In this document: positions 39,200-48,801 of the stretch, piece after piece
Position numbering within the stretch: position 1 is the first letter of the stretch
How the letters are laid out: each line of letters starts with the position of its first letter
Source of the DNA: Bacillus sp. T33-2
GTDB taxonomy: Bacteria; Bacillota; Bacilli; Bacillales; Cytobacillaceae
NCBI RefSeq assembly: GCF_002860205.1
Contig: NZ_PGVB01000034.1
Location: 62,001 to 126,000, forward strand
Length of the DNA: 64,000 nucleotides
Direction: 5' to 3'
Position numbers and translations under genes: made by a program
The notes under the pieces: model-generated
The model's input: the letters and a program-made list of their open reading frames with translations, nothing else
Told to the model about the DNA's origin: nothing
Database searches by the model: none

Positions 39200-39601
39200 C
39201 CCGGTATCCCCCTAACCATGTAGTAAAAATTACTCCAATTTTTATAATACCATAAAACATCGAAATAACTCACAATTATACTGGGAAGATTAATGGTGGA
39301 AAAGGATTTTCTGTTTCATTGAAGGGATCCGGAATTTTTTTAGGGTAAACAAGGTAAATTACCGGAAAATTCATAAACTTTTCTATCAAAATTATTTGGC
39401 TTGAAAAAGAATCGGAAAAAGAATATCATGTTAGATAGGAATATTGTTAAGATTTTGTGACAATTTCGGCACATTTTTTTGACTTTTTTAGTGAATAACA
39501 TCACAAACTTTTCTTTTCGTCTAAAATATCATTTATTATGAGGCCAATATAAAAACAGCCAAAGACAACAAAATATTTCTGAAAAGGTGGAAGTGATCGT
39601 T
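39200..39601. other. divergent promoter region between yumC and yumB
   Basis: AT-rich, without ORFs. It holds the two outward promoters and a Rex-like palindrome at 39489-39506. A second weaker TTGTGA...CACA pattern is at 39455-39473. No terminator is seen. Confidence 0.5.
39489..39506. promoter_or_regulatory. candidate Rex operator upstream of yumB
   Basis: TAGTGAATAACATCACAA agrees with the 18-base Rex consensus (TTGTGAAATATTTCACAA) at 13 of 18 positions, including the GTGA and TCACAA arms. It lies about 95 bases before an NADH dehydrogenase-type gene, a known kind of Rex target. Confidence 0.45.
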
Positions 39602-40819
39602 TTGAGAAAGCCGAAGATCGTTATATTAGGAGCCGGGTACGGCGGTTTAGTCACAGCAACAAGACTTCAAAAATTAGTTGGAGTGAACGAAGCTGATATT
39701 ACGCTTGTCAATAAACACGATTACCACTATGAAACTACATGGCTGCATGAAGCATCGGCAGGTACGCTTCACCATGACCGTGTAAGGTATGATATCCGTG
39801 ATGTCATTGACCGCCACAAAATCGAATTCGTGCAGGGAACTGTGGAAGAAATCAAAACAGACGAGAAAAGGGTCATCCTCGAAAATGGCGACCTGACTTA
39901 TGATTTCCTTGTAGTTGCCCTCGGTGCTGAACCGGAAACTTTCGGGATAAAAGGCTTGAAAGAGTATGCGTTCGCGATTGCCAACATTAACTCTGCAAGG
40001 CAGCTGCGCGAGCATATTGAATACCAATTCGCAACGTATAACACGGAAGCCGACAAAAAGGAAGACAGGCTCACCATTGTAGTTGGTGGTGCAGGTTTTA
40101 CAGGTATTGAATTCCTTGGCGAACTGACTAACCGTGTTCCGGAGCTATGCCGTGAATATGATATCGATTTCCATAAGGTGAAAATCGTTTGTGTCGAAGC
40201 TGCTCCAATGGTATTGCCTGGATTCGATCCTGAGCTTGTCAGCTATGCGGTTTCCCAGTTGGAAAAGAAAGGCGTCGAATTTCGGATCGGCACCGCGATC
40301 AAGGAATGTACACCAGATGGAATTATTGTTGCAAAAGGCGAAGATACTGTTGAAGAAATCAAGTCAGGCACAGTGGTGTGGGCAGCCGGGGTACGCGGAA
40401 GTTCCATCATAGAAAAATCTGGCTTTGAAGCAATGAGGGGCCGTGTAAAAGTCCAGCCTGACCTCAGGGCTCCAGGACATGAGGATATTTTTATCATTGG
40501 CGACAGCTCATTAATTATTAATGAAGAAATTAACCGTCCATATCCTCCAACAGCCCAAATTGCGATGCAGCAGGGAGAAGTTTGTGCAAGAAATGTCGCA
40601 GCCCTTATCCGTGGTAAACAAGAGCTTGAAACATTCACTCCTGATATTAAAGGAACGGTTTGTTCCCTCGGTGAGGACGATGCTATCGGTGTCGCGTTTG
40701 GCAAGAAAATGACCGGCACTAAAGCATCATTCATGAAAAAAATGATTGATAACCGTGCGCTGTTCTTGATTGGCGGCCCATCTCTTGTCCTTAAAAAAGG
40801 AAAATTCAACTTCTTTTAA
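39602..40819 (+). CDS. yumB: type II NADH dehydrogenase-like protein YumB
   Basis: About 405 residues. FAD motif [14 protein letters not shown] at the N-terminus, NADH motif [14 protein letters not shown] near residue 165, second FAD motif IFIIGDSS near 300, and a C-terminal region with [12 protein letters not shown] (quinone-site-like AQxAxQ). It would pass electrons from NADH to menaquinone without proton pumping. Start by TTG at 39602, giving [10 protein letters not shown] as in YumB; an in-frame GTG at 39587 precedes it. Confidence 0.9.
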   Translation: MRKPKIVILGAGYGGLVTATRLQKLVGVNEADITLVNKHDYHYETTWLHEASAGTLHHDRVRYDIRDVIDRHKIEFVQGTVEEIKTDEKRVILENGDLTYDFLVVALGAEPETFGIKGLKEYAFAIANINSARQLREHIEYQFATYNTEADKKEDRLTIVVGGAGFTGIEFLGELTNRVPELCREYDIDFHKVKIVCVEAAPMVLPGFDPELVSYAVSQLEKKGVEFRIGTAIKECTPDGIIVAKGEDTVEEIKSGTVVWAAGVRGSSIIEKSGFEAMRGRVKVQPDLRAPGHEDIFIIGDSSLIINEEINRPYPPTAQIAMQQGEVCARNVAALIRGKQELETFTPDIKGTVCSLGEDDAIGVAFGKKMTGTKASFMKKMIDNRALFLIGGPSLVLKKGKFNFF

Positions 40820-40845
40820 TAAACAAGCTCTCTCATGCCTGAACC

Positions 40846-40876
40846 GGCTGTCGGGATGACCCGGCAGCCTTTTCAT
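40846..40876 (+). terminator. terminator after yumB
   Basis: GGCTGTCGGG-ATGA-CCCGGCAGCC followed by TTTTC. Confidence 0.8.
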
Positions 40877-40956
40877 ATAGAATCGAATAGGCTGTTTTCG
40901 ACTCTTATTCTGCAATTCTGATAAAATGAACAGAAAAAGAATATAGGTGGGTCTAT

Positions 40957-41439
40957 ATGAAAAAGCGCGAAAATGTGTGGGTGGGCGTTGCCGGGCTAGT
41001 TATGTCCCCTGATGGCCAATGGCTGGTCGTGAAGAAAAAATATGGCGGGCTAAAAGGCTACTGGTCACTGCCGGCAGGTTTTGTAGATCCAGGGGAAACG
41101 GCGGATCAGGCAGCAGTCAGGGAAGTGTTTGAGGAAACAGGAGTACAAAGCATCGTTAAAGGCATGATCGGTTTGAGAACAGGAGTGATCAAGGGTGAAA
41201 TTAGCGATAATATGATTTTATTTCAGCTGGAGCCTTTGGAAAAACAGATTATCACTGTACAGGAAAATGAACTTTTCGAGGCAAAATTCATGCATCCAAA
41301 TACTTTAGTTAAAGAGAAAAAAGCCTCAGTCATGCTGCAGTATTTGCTCCAATTAACCGATTCGCCTGTAAAGCCGGAGATCAATGGGATCAATCCCGGG
41401 GACCAATTTCAATACACCATATATAAACTATTTTTATAA
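40957..41439 (+). CDS. Nudix hydrolase
   Basis: 160-residue Nudix protein. The Nudix box is complete: GFVDPGETADQAAVREVFEE followed by TGV (about residues 47-69), with REVFEETGV holding the metal-binding glutamates. The substrate (a nucleoside diphosphate derivative) cannot be inferred. The ATG at 40957 follows ATAGGTGG. Confidence 0.87.
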   Translation: MKKRENVWVGVAGLVMSPDGQWLVVKKKYGGLKGYWSLPAGFVDPGETADQAAVREVFEETGVQSIVKGMIGLRTGVIKGEISDNMILFQLEPLEKQIITVQENELFEAKFMHPNTLVKEKKASVMLQYLLQLTDSPVKPEINGINPGDQFQYTIYKLFL

Positions 41440-41592
41440 TTTTCTGAAATTTAAAGAATGATAAAGATTAACGGAGAATTTGTACTGTGTATCCGTTTAC
41501 ATAGGCCTTTTTTCGCAGAATTTCGGACTTTCCTTTCGATAAGCCTTTCTGCTATATTATCAGAACATTCAATTCTTTTAGGGAGAGGGTAT

Positions 41593-41724
41593 ATGATGAC
41601 AACAAAGACGATTGAAACGAAAGAATGTCCATATTGCTCAGGAAAAGGTTATTTTCAATTATTATTGGGCGGTTCGGAAACTTGTTCATGCTGCGGCGGC
41701 TCAGGCAAGCAGAAAAATCACTAA
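41593..41724 (+). CDS. yuiA: small zinc-finger-like protein YuiA
   Basis: 43 residues with two DnaJ-type cysteine pairs, CPYCSGKGYFQ and CSCCGGSGK, likely to bind one zinc. Similar to YuiA of B. subtilis; function unknown. ATG at 41593 after GGGAGAGGG. The frame is open back to 41458, but the upstream part has no site and no family resemblance. Confidence 0.8.
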   Translation: MMTTKTIETKECPYCSGKGYFQLLLGGSETCSCCGGSGKQKNH

Positions 41725-41757
41725 AAACTTCGCGGATGGCGGAGTTTTTTATTTTTT
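41725..41757 (+). terminator. terminator after yuiA
   Basis: AAAACTTCGC and GCGGAGTTTT pair around GGATG and are followed by TTATTTTTT. Confidence 0.75.
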
Positions 41758-41843
41758 AACCCATGGGTGCCGCATTTCTGCTAATTGACTCCCCCATGTA
41801 CATTCAGTACACTAGGAATTGATGTGATACAGGGGGAATTTTC

Positions 41844-42164
41844 ATGCTTTCTATTGCTGAGTTAATTATTTCAATGCTCTTATTTTTTGTCTTATTCTTT
41901 GGTATCGGCTTTTTGTTGAACATGCTGTTGAGGATGTCATGGATTATGGCTGTCATTTATCCGCTTGTGACGATTTTTATCGTTGACAAGGTCAGGCTTA
42001 CGGAATATTTTACAAACAGCAGCCATGCTTTTTCCGAGCTCAGCCACGGTTTCTCCAGGCTTGCCGTCGCTGATATCCTTATACTCGGCAGCGGAATGGC
42101 GGGTGCAATTGTTGCCGGACTTGTTATTAAACTTCTACGGAAAAAAGGATATCAAATGTTTTAA
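41844..42164 (+). CDS. yuiB: membrane protein YuiB
   Basis: 106 residues with three hydrophobic spans (about residues 5-30, 32-50 and 76-98) and a basic C-terminus. Similar to YuiB; function unknown. The ATG at 41844 follows CAGGGGGAA. Confidence 0.8.
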   Translation: MLSIAELIISMLLFFVLFFGIGFLLNMLLRMSWIMAVIYPLVTIFIVDKVRLTEYFTNSSHAFSELSHGFSRLAVADILILGSGMAGAIVAGLVIKLLRKKGYQMF

Positions 42165-42245
42165 ACCTTCATGCCGAAGGTTTTATTTTTTTGCCACAAT
42201 TGAAAGAAGAGCGGGTTCTTAAAGAGAGAACCCGCTCTTTGCATT
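42165..42245 (+). terminator. two consecutive hairpins after yuiB
   Basis: CCTTC-ATGCC-GAAGG then TTTTATTTTTTT at 42165-42192, followed by a strong AGAGCGGGTTCT/AGAACCCGCTCT hairpin with TTTGC at 42207-42245. Confidence 0.8.
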
Positions 42246-42414
42246 TTCTCCACGTTCATTTCTGCAAACTTTCATAGAATGGTGACACTCTTGGACTGCC
42301 AGAGTGATGTCTTCCTCCCAGTGTCGAATGGGCCTTATGCCTTATTTTCCGCTCCTTTATGAATATTTTTTCTTAACAAGGGAAATGAATAGCTTTGGGA
42401 GGAGTGAAAATTAC

Positions 42415-43122
42415 ATGAAATTTTTATCTGTAATGGTGAGGCGCTCAATCATGGCGGTTCTTTTTGTCACCGCACTTTTGACCACCTATCAGACCATTTC
42501 TGGCGTAGAAGCAAAAACAATCGCTTCTTCTGCGGCCGGGGAACAGGCTGAAAACAGCGTTGACTCAATTTTTGAACATAACAAGAAATCTATTGGACTC
42601 GCGTTTAAGATTTTGAAAAAAATGCCCGTGTTTAAAACCGAGATATCTTCGAGTGAAGAGGTGGCAGGTCCACCGCCAAAACTGGAAGAAACGATCAATT
42701 TCTCGAAGTATCCGAAGAAAACAATCGTTGCAACAGGCTATACAGCTGGTGTTGAATCAACTGGTAAATCACCAGGCCACCCGGAATACGGGATTACATA
42801 CTCAGGAGTAAAAGTAAAAAGAGACTTATATTCAACGGTAGCTGCCGATCTAAACATATTCCCGATCGGAACGGTTTTGTGGATTCCGGACTATGGGTTT
42901 GGAGTCGTAGCGGATAAAGGCGGGGCCATCAAAGGGAATAAAGTTGACCTTTATTACGATACTGTTAAGGATGTGTACGAGCAGTGGGGCAAGAAAACCC
43001 TTGAGGTTTATGTAATCGAGGAGGGTGACGGCACTCTGACTGAACAAAGGCTGCAAGCCCTGAACGAAAACAAATCCATGCGGGTGTTCCGCCAGCAGTA
43101 CATAGGCCAAAAAAAATCTTAG
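42415..43122 (+). CDS. yuiC: 3D-domain cell-wall protein YuiC
   Basis: 235 residues. An N-terminal signal or anchor segment (about residues 12-30) is followed by a linker and a C-terminal 3D domain: VATGYTAG, then DLNIFPIGT, and [19 protein letters not shown] carrying the Asp residues. YuiC of B. subtilis is a stationary-phase lytic transglycosylase of the MltA/Sps type, so muramidase activity on peptidoglycan is expected. The ATG at 42415 follows GGGAGGAGTG. Confidence 0.87.
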   Translation: MKFLSVMVRRSIMAVLFVTALLTTYQTISGVEAKTIASSAAGEQAENSVDSIFEHNKKSIGLAFKILKKMPVFKTEISSSEEVAGPPPKLEETINFSKYPKKTIVATGYTAGVESTGKSPGHPEYGITYSGVKVKRDLYSTVAADLNIFPIGTVLWIPDYGFGVVADKGGAIKGNKVDLYYDTVKDVYEQWGKKTLEVYVIEEGDGTLTEQRLQALNENKSMRVFRQQYIGQKKS

Positions 43123-43133
43123 CTTCATAAATT

Positions 43134-43168
43134 AAAAGGCAAATCCCAACTTGGATTTGCCTTTTACG
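43134..43168. terminator. bidirectional terminator between yuiC and the binding-protein gene
   Basis: AAAAGGCAAATCC and GGATTTGCCTTTT form a long stem. Confidence 0.88.
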
Positions 43169-43180
43169 TTGTATAAAATG

Positions 43181-43957
43181 CTACATGTGAAAGCGGCTCC
43201 GGACCAGGCGCGACAGCTTTTCCAGCCCATCGAGCAGCCGGGGTGACGGCCGGCAGTAGAGCTCTTCCTCGAGGACCACTATCCGTCCATCATCCAGGCC
43301 AAGCTTTTCAAAGGCAGGCCTTTTTTTTACCAACTCTATATTGATTTTATCCTGCCTCACACCCACCCAGGCAAGGCATATCATATCAGGCTTGCGGCTC
43401 ACCACATCATCCCAGTCTGTCTGCACACTGGCCAGTTCGACATCGTCAAAAATGTTTCTGGCTCCAGCGGCTTCTGATATTTCTGTCAGCCAGTTGATCT
43501 GTCCCGGTGTAAAAATAGGCTTTGGCCACCATTCCCAGTAAAGGGAAGGCGGTTTTCCCGCTGCAAGGCTTTTTTGTTTTATTGAAGCAAGCCTCGATCG
43601 AAAAAGCTTCTCTGCCTCCAAACCTTTCTCCTGGATATTCAGCGCTCGTGCTGTTAAAACCAGATCCTCTGCAATGTCTTCCAATGACTGGGGATTTAAC
43701 ACAATATGGGGTATCCCCCGCCCAACTAAAGCATCTACATTCTTTTCCATGCCTGGAACACTTAAAGATGCGAGGACAAGGTCAGGCTTCAATTTTTCGA
43801 CACGGTCCATATCAATTGACAGGTCTGGCCCGAGCCTGGGGAGGCCGTTGATGGAATCAGGCCAGTCTGAATAATCGTCCACTCCGACAAGCCACTCGGC
43901 CACCCCGAGATAGGTAAGAACCTCTGTATTGCTTGGGCATAATGATATAACTCTCAT
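43181..43957 (-). CDS. cobalamin/siderophore-binding-type protein without signal peptide
   Basis: 258-residue protein with the helical-backbone metal receptor (BtuF/FepB) fold. Family features: ISLCPSNTEVLTYLG at the N-terminus, VGVDDYSDWP, and KPDLVLA near residue 60. It has no signal peptide or lipobox, and no transporter genes are adjacent, so it is probably cytoplasmic with a non-transport or unknown role. The ATG at 43957 follows AGGTGTGACG. Confidence 0.75.
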   Translation of the reverse strand: MRVISLCPSNTEVLTYLGVAEWLVGVDDYSDWPDSINGLPRLGPDLSIDMDRVEKLKPDLVLASLSVPGMEKNVDALVGRGIPHIVLNPQSLEDIAEDLVLTARALNIQEKGLEAEKLFRSRLASIKQKSLAAGKPPSLYWEWWPKPIFTPGQINWLTEISEAAGARNIFDDVELASVQTDWDDVVSRKPDMICLAWVGVRQDKINIELVKKRPAFEKLGLDDGRIVVLEEELYCRPSPRLLDGLEKLSRLVRSRFHM

Positions 43958-44189
43958 CGTCACACCTATTTTCTGTATTTAAATAGTAAAGGGCTAATAC
44001 TAGAAGAATGCCGCTAAAAGTCCCCAAAAAACTTCAATCGGCTTTGTGCCTCAGCTCTTATCAATTTGTTTGCATAAAATGGAGATCCATTCCATAAGTA
44101 ATACCCTGGGAAACTAGAATCGTTACAGGAATTATCGTACTTTGCTAAGATTAAAGATATCCGGTTTAGTTTTACAGGGGTGAATCGCA

Positions 44190-44570
44190 GTGCAGGATTT
44201 TCCAATAGAATACTACGAGTTCTATATAAAATTCAACGAAGGTGACTATTACACATGCCATGACCTGCTCGAGGAGATGTGGATGACCGACAAAAGCAAC
44301 TATTTTTTAAAAGGGCTGTTGCAAATGACCGTTTCCCTGTATCACTACGGATACGGGAATGTGAAAGGGGCTCGCTCAATGATGAGGGCCGCCCACGAAT
44401 ACCTGCAGGACTACCGTCCGAAGCATTGGGGGCTGGACGTTGAAAAAGTCTATCCATTTATAGAGCAATGCCTCCTCATTATTCCAGAGGATGTGGACCG
44501 GGTCCCGTTCGGCAGTGTTCAAACGTTGCCCCCTCTGCCCGAATTATTTTTGTATCTGGAAGATGATTAG
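44190..44570 (+). CDS. DUF309 family protein
   Basis: 126-residue helical DUF309 protein. The family signature is FNEGDYYTCHDLLEEMWM (near residues 14-31), with conserved His and Glu, and KGLLQMTVSLYHYGYGN after it. Function unknown. GTG start at 44190 after AGGGGTGAA. Confidence 0.82.
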   Translation: MQDFPIEYYEFYIKFNEGDYYTCHDLLEEMWMTDKSNYFLKGLLQMTVSLYHYGYGNVKGARSMMRAAHEYLQDYRPKHWGLDVEKVYPFIEQCLLIIPEDVDRVPFGSVQTLPPLPELFLYLEDD

Positions 44571-44630
44571 GGATTCGAACTAAATTCGGATTAAGGCTAT
44601 AATGTATTTATATTTTCGGAGGTGGATCAT

Positions 44631-46139
44631 TTGTTTAATGTAAACGAAGCTTTTAATTTCAACAACAAACATGAGTGTCTTGTAATCGGAATTTTTAACA
44701 GGACTGCAGGCTTTAAAGGTGTTCTTGGGGAAGCAGACAGCATATTTGAAGGACATCTCGCTCATATGGTTAAGAGCGGTGATATCGCGACAAAACCAAA
44801 AACAATCTCAAAAATATACACGTTCGGAAATACAGGGGCAAAAAGGCTATATTTTGTCGGGCTTGGGAAAGAGAAAGATTTTTCCTTTGAGCTGTTAAGA
44901 GAAGCGTTCGGGCGGCTGTTCAAAACGGTCAGCCAGGATAAATTGCCGGAAGTCGCTGTTCATCTTGATACATTTACAGGAGGCAACGTGAGTTCCCTGG
45001 ATGCTGCCCATGCGCTAAGTGAAGCGTTGGCGCTTTCTACATATGAATTCGAAGGCTATAAACAAAAATCAAATGAACCAGAAACAACACTGGATGATGT
45101 CACAGTGTACAGCAGCCAGCCAGAACAAAATGATATTCAAACGGCCCTTGCAGTCGGATATGCATATGGCACTGGGACGAATTCGGCCCGGACTCTCGTC
45201 AATCTTCCGGGAAATATGTTAAAAGCCTCCGATATGGCTGAATACGCGACAAATTTGGCTGACAAGTACGGGTTTGAAGCAGAAATCCTCGAGAAGGAAG
45301 ACATCCAGAAGCTTGGAATGGGTGCGTTCCTTGCGGTGAACCAGGGATCAGCCGAGCCGCCGAGAATGATCGTATTAAAATATCAGGGCAAAGAGGAGTG
45401 GACTGACGTCATCGGTCTTGTAGGCAAGGGCATAACCTTCGATACAGGCGGCTATTCCATCAAAACGAAGGACGGCATTGTCGGCATGAAAACCGATATG
45501 GGTGGTGCAGCAGCCGTCCTTGGTGCGATGGAAATCATCGGTGAGCTGAAGCCTGAGCAAAACGTCGTCGCGGTCATTCCTTCAACTGATAACATGATCA
45601 GCGGCTCTGCCTTTAAGCCGGATGATGTGATTACATCCATGAGCGGCAAAACGATAGAAGTGCTGAATACGGATGCCGAAGGCCGGCTTGTTCTGGCTGA
45701 TGCTGTCACATATGCAAAGCATCACGGAGCTGACTATCTTGTTGACGTAGCTACACTGACTGGTGGTGTCATTGTCGCACTCGGTACGGAAACAACAGGT
45801 GCAATGACCAATGATGAAGCACTGTTTGAACAGGTGCTGGAAGCCTCCAATGAAGCTGGGGAACCGATTTGGCGCCTGCCGCTGTTCGAAAAAGACAAGG
45901 AGCGGGTGCGCAGCAGCAAGATTGCTGATTTAAATAATTCACCTGGCCGCGAAGGCCATGCCATCATGGCAGGAGCTTTTATTGGAGAATTTGCGGAAGG
46001 CACTCCATGGGTGCATCTCGATATCGCCGGCACCGCCACGTCCAAAAAAGAGTCCGACCTTGGCCCTTCAGGTGCTACCGGGGTAATGGTGCGTACCCTT
46101 GCATTGCTGGTAGAAAGGTTTGAACCGGCAAATTATTAG
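44631..46139 (+). CDS. pepA: leucyl aminopeptidase (M17)
   Basis: 502-residue cytosolic M17 aminopeptidase. Metal and active-site motifs are present: [14 protein letters not shown] (about residues 265-278), [12 protein letters not shown], and the family signature [13 protein letters not shown] (about 347-359). The N-terminal roughly 160 residues form the regulatory domain. The TTG at 44631 follows GGAGGTGG by 5 bases; the frame opens earlier with a GTG at 44622 inside the site. Confidence 0.95.
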   Translation: MFNVNEAFNFNNKHECLVIGIFNRTAGFKGVLGEADSIFEGHLAHMVKSGDIATKPKTISKIYTFGNTGAKRLYFVGLGKEKDFSFELLREAFGRLFKTVSQDKLPEVAVHLDTFTGGNVSSLDAAHALSEALALSTYEFEGYKQKSNEPETTLDDVTVYSSQPEQNDIQTALAVGYAYGTGTNSARTLVNLPGNMLKASDMAEYATNLADKYGFEAEILEKEDIQKLGMGAFLAVNQGSAEPPRMIVLKYQGKEEWTDVIGLVGKGITFDTGGYSIKTKDGIVGMKTDMGGAAAVLGAMEIIGELKPEQNVVAVIPSTDNMISGSAFKPDDVITSMSGKTIEVLNTDAEGRLVLADAVTYAKHHGADYLVDVATLTGGVIVALGTETTGAMTNDEALFEQVLEASNEAGEPIWRLPLFEKDKERVRSSKIADLNNSPGREGHAIMAGAFIGEFAEGTPWVHLDIAGTATSKKESDLGPSGATGVMVRTLALLVERFEPANY

Positions 46140-46243
46140 GATAAGGCCCCCTTCTAACAGTGAATAATAGCTATATGGCTTACAGAGTTTTAAAGCACTA
46201 TCATTGTGCCTCCGTAGGCAATATTTTATATGGAGGGCCCGAG

Positions 46244-47413
46244 GTGTGCTACGATTCTTTTTCCAGAGATGAAGACATATGCATTCATTACGCTGATGAA
46301 CCTCATCGTTTTGGTGGAGCCTTGTTTCCGCCTGTATATAATAATACATTGTTTGTGTATCCCGACTTCGAGGGTTTGGCGCGGGCTGAGGCGGACCAGC
46401 AGCACAATTATGTTTACCGCCGGGGAAAAAACCCGACCGTGGCCGCCGCGGAAAAGAAATTGGCAGCATTGGAACAGGGGGATCAATGTACTTGTTTTGC
46501 ATCAGGGATGGCAGCGATAAGTGCAGCGCTCATGAACAGTACCACTACCGGGGACCATGTTTTATGCGTGGGGCATATTTATCCTACAACACTTAAGCTG
46601 CTATCCTATTTGCAGAAATTTGGGGTTGAATATTCAATCATCTATTCCACTAACCTGGAAGAGATTGAAAAAGCGATAACGGCCAAAACAACGGCTATCT
46701 TTGCAGAAACTCCATCCTACCTGAATCTGAGACTGCTCAATTTGAAGGGGATTTCCAAAATAGCCGGACAACATGGTATCAGGACAATCGTAGACAATAC
46801 ATGGGCAACCCCTCTATATCAAAAACCGCTAACAATGGGCATTGATATTGTAGTCCATTCCGCCTCCAAATACCTGGGCGGCCATAGTGATTTGATGGGA
46901 GGGGTAGTCATTACCAGTAAATCAATAATGGAAAAGTTGTTTGCGGAGGAATATTTGCTTCACGGCGGAATTATGCCGCCATCTGAGGCTTCGAAATTGA
47001 TTGCAGGCATCAAGACCTTGCCGGCAAGAATGAGAGTCCATCAAGAGAACGCAATGAAAGTTGCCCAATTCCTTCAGTCACATCCCTCTGTCAGCGCCGT
47101 CCATTACCCGGGCCTGCCGTCACATCCTGATTATGAGCTGGGCAAAGCACAGCTGAGAGGATATTCAGGATTGATGAGCTTCGAATTAAAAAATGCGGCG
47201 TATGAGGGAATCAAGCAGGTGATCAGTAAACTGGAGGTTTTTCAGATCGGCGTTTCATGGGGCTCAGCTGAAAGCCTTGTCTGGTCTCCGAACTATGGGA
47301 ACAATGTGAAAAAACTTCAGAAGGAACATATCAGCCCGGGGTTGATCCGCCTGGCGGTCGGCCATGAAAACGGGGCAAACCTTATCGCTGATTTAAACCA
47401 GGCATTGGCTTAG
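46244..47413 (+). CDS. PLP-dependent trans-sulfuration enzyme (cystathionine gamma-synthase/beta-lyase family)
   Basis: 389 residues. PLP lysine in HSASKYLGGHSD (about K209), cofactor loop FASGMAA, DNTWATP and the tyrosine motif YRRGKNPT. The family fold is certain, but which of synthase, β-lyase or γ-lyase it is cannot be set. Start chosen as GTG 46244 because GGAGGG lies 6 bases upstream; the frame is open back to 46160 without a site. It interrupts an otherwise conserved gene order. A hairpin follows. Confidence 0.85.
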   Translation: MCYDSFSRDEDICIHYADEPHRFGGALFPPVYNNTLFVYPDFEGLARAEADQQHNYVYRRGKNPTVAAAEKKLAALEQGDQCTCFASGMAAISAALMNSTTTGDHVLCVGHIYPTTLKLLSYLQKFGVEYSIIYSTNLEEIEKAITAKTTAIFAETPSYLNLRLLNLKGISKIAGQHGIRTIVDNTWATPLYQKPLTMGIDIVVHSASKYLGGHSDLMGGVVITSKSIMEKLFAEEYLLHGGIMPPSEASKLIAGIKTLPARMRVHQENAMKVAQFLQSHPSVSAVHYPGLPSHPDYELGKAQLRGYSGLMSFELKNAAYEGIKQVISKLEVFQIGVSWGSAESLVWSPNYGNNVKKLQKEHISPGLIRLAVGHENGANLIADLNQALA

Positions 47414-47430
47414 GCCAGATGTGATGGAAA

Positions 47431-47468
47431 GTTTGTACGGCAAGTGGTTATTTGCCGTACAAATATGC
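47431..47468 (+). terminator. hairpin after the trans-sulfuration gene
   Basis: TTTGTACGGCAA and TTGCCGTACAAA pair around GTGGTTAT. There is no following U-run, so it may be a processing or weak termination site. Confidence 0.45.
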
Positions 47469-47703
47469 ATTAGCTTCGCTCAATCCAGGCTCAATCCGGT
47501 ATGGCAGCACATTTGAAAGGCATGCGGTTGAGGCCGTACGAGTCTTCATAAGCGTTGGCATAACCCGATCTGGAAGAACGTTTGTAAGGGTGTGCCACGG
47601 GGGAATTTTCTATGTCCGGTGTGGCTTGGCTGGGTGAAAACCCCACTCATAATCATGGGTTTCCGCATATTAGTAGTGTAGGCAGGGAAAGGAGGAAACC
47701 CGA

Positions 47704-47892
47704 ATGAATAATTTGAGAAGGCCATATTATGGGGGCAGCCGGTTCTTCTGGGGCGCGCCGTTTATTGGAGGATTGCTCGGGGGCTTGGTGGGCAGTGCTT
47801 TGTTTTATCCGCGCCCATTCTATCAGTATCCATACTATCCGCCATATGGCGGTTTTGGGCCTTATGGTTATGGCTACGGATACCCGTATTAA
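47704..47892 (+). CDS. small Gly/Tyr/Pro-rich protein
   Basis: 62 residues. A hydrophobic glycine-rich middle (FIGGLLGGLVGSALF, a short GxxxG segment) is followed by a low-complexity tail of Tyr, Pro and Gly. It looks like the small Tyr/Gly-rich proteins found in Bacillus spore or surface layers. AAAGGAGG sits 6-7 bases before the ATG, and a terminator follows, so it is very likely translated. No functional claim. Confidence 0.65.
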   Translation: MNNLRRPYYGGSRFFWGAPFIGGLLGGLVGSALFYPRPFYQYPYYPPYGGFGPYGYGYGYPY

Positions 47893-47905
47893 TAGAAAAT
47901 ATACA

Positions 47906-47939
47906 CAAAAAACAGCTCGCTCGGGCTGTTTTTTTATGC
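47906..47939 (+). terminator. terminator after the Gly/Tyr-rich gene
   Basis: AACAGCTCG-CT-CGGGCTGTT stem followed by TTTTTTAT. Confidence 0.78.
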
Positions 47940-48134
47940 TGGCGAAATTTAATTTGGCCTTGATGCGGAGCTCATGAGGCACTATATCTTAAGTTTCGAC
48001 TCGTGTAGGGCTACCGAAGTATTTTCAATGATTAAAATCTAAAAAAAGAGGGCAAAGGGAAGGAAACATAGAACTCATACAGAAATATACTTATTAAATA
48101 CGCCTTCCAAATGATAACGAAGGGAGGAATGGCG

Positions 48135-48743
48135 GTGGACTTGGATATCATTTTAAATGTCATTGAAGACAACGGTTATATCGGACTGTTTTTATGGCTG
48201 TGGTTCGGGATTTTTGGCGTTCCGATTCCAAATGAAATGATCATTATGACAGTGGGCCTTGCCTCGTCCATGAAAGCCATGAATCCGTTTATCGCTTTCT
48301 TCGTTACTTACGCGGGAATCACCGCCGCCGTGACTACGTCGTACATACTCGGCCGGCTGCTGGGCAGGCGCCTGTTAAAAGTTTTACAGAGGCGGAAACG
48401 ATTTGCCCATACGATTGAGTCTTCATTGAAGCTGATGGAAAAACACCACGCCTTTTCACTGTCATTAAGCTACTTTATCCCTGGAGTGAGAAATTTTCTG
48501 CCGCTTTTGTACGGTTTCAGCAGGCTCTCTTTCAAAACCTTTGCCGTGTTTGCTTATTCAGGCGCTTTAGTATGGCTGGCCATTGTCTTTACATTGGGAT
48601 ATTTATTCGGAGACAATATAGGAGCAATAGAAAAATACGGCAAGGAATTGTTTTTAATGGCTATACTTACTGGAATTGCAGGTTTCATTGCCATTAAAAT
48701 AATCCGAAAGAAACGGGAAAAGGTGAAAGTGTTCGACGGTTGA
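48135..48743 (+). CDS. DedA family membrane protein
   Basis: 202 residues with about four to five hydrophobic spans. DedA family features are the N-terminal GIFGVPIPNE motif with acidic residue, the glycine-rich GRLLGRRLL and FIPGVRNFLPLLYGFSRL (conserved Arg in a re-entrant segment). Family members are lipid flippase/transporters, e.g. for undecaprenyl phosphate. The GTG at 48135 follows AGGGAGG by 7 bases; an ATG at 48129 is too close to the site. Confidence 0.86.
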   Translation: MDLDIILNVIEDNGYIGLFLWLWFGIFGVPIPNEMIIMTVGLASSMKAMNPFIAFFVTYAGITAAVTTSYILGRLLGRRLLKVLQRRKRFAHTIESSLKLMEKHHAFSLSLSYFIPGVRNFLPLLYGFSRLSFKTFAVFAYSGALVWLAIVFTLGYLFGDNIGAIEKYGKELFLMAILTGIAGFIAIKIIRKKREKVKVFDG

Positions 48744-48801
48744 TGATATGGCGCAGCCTGCAGTAAGAACAATATCTATATTCAATAGGGGAGGATATCA
48801 A

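Noticed and set aside
41458-41592. N-terminal extension of yuiA
   Set aside because: The zinc-finger part alone matches YuiA, and a good ribosome site lies directly before the ATG at 41593.
43181-43957. Solute-binding protein of a B12 or siderophore ABC transporter
   Set aside because: No signal peptide, no lipobox and no permease or ATPase genes nearby; only the fold is supported.
47452-47637. 61-codon ORF between the trans-sulfuration gene and the Gly/Tyr-rich gene
   Set aside because: It starts inside the hairpin, lacks a ribosome site and resembles nothing known; treated as non-coding.
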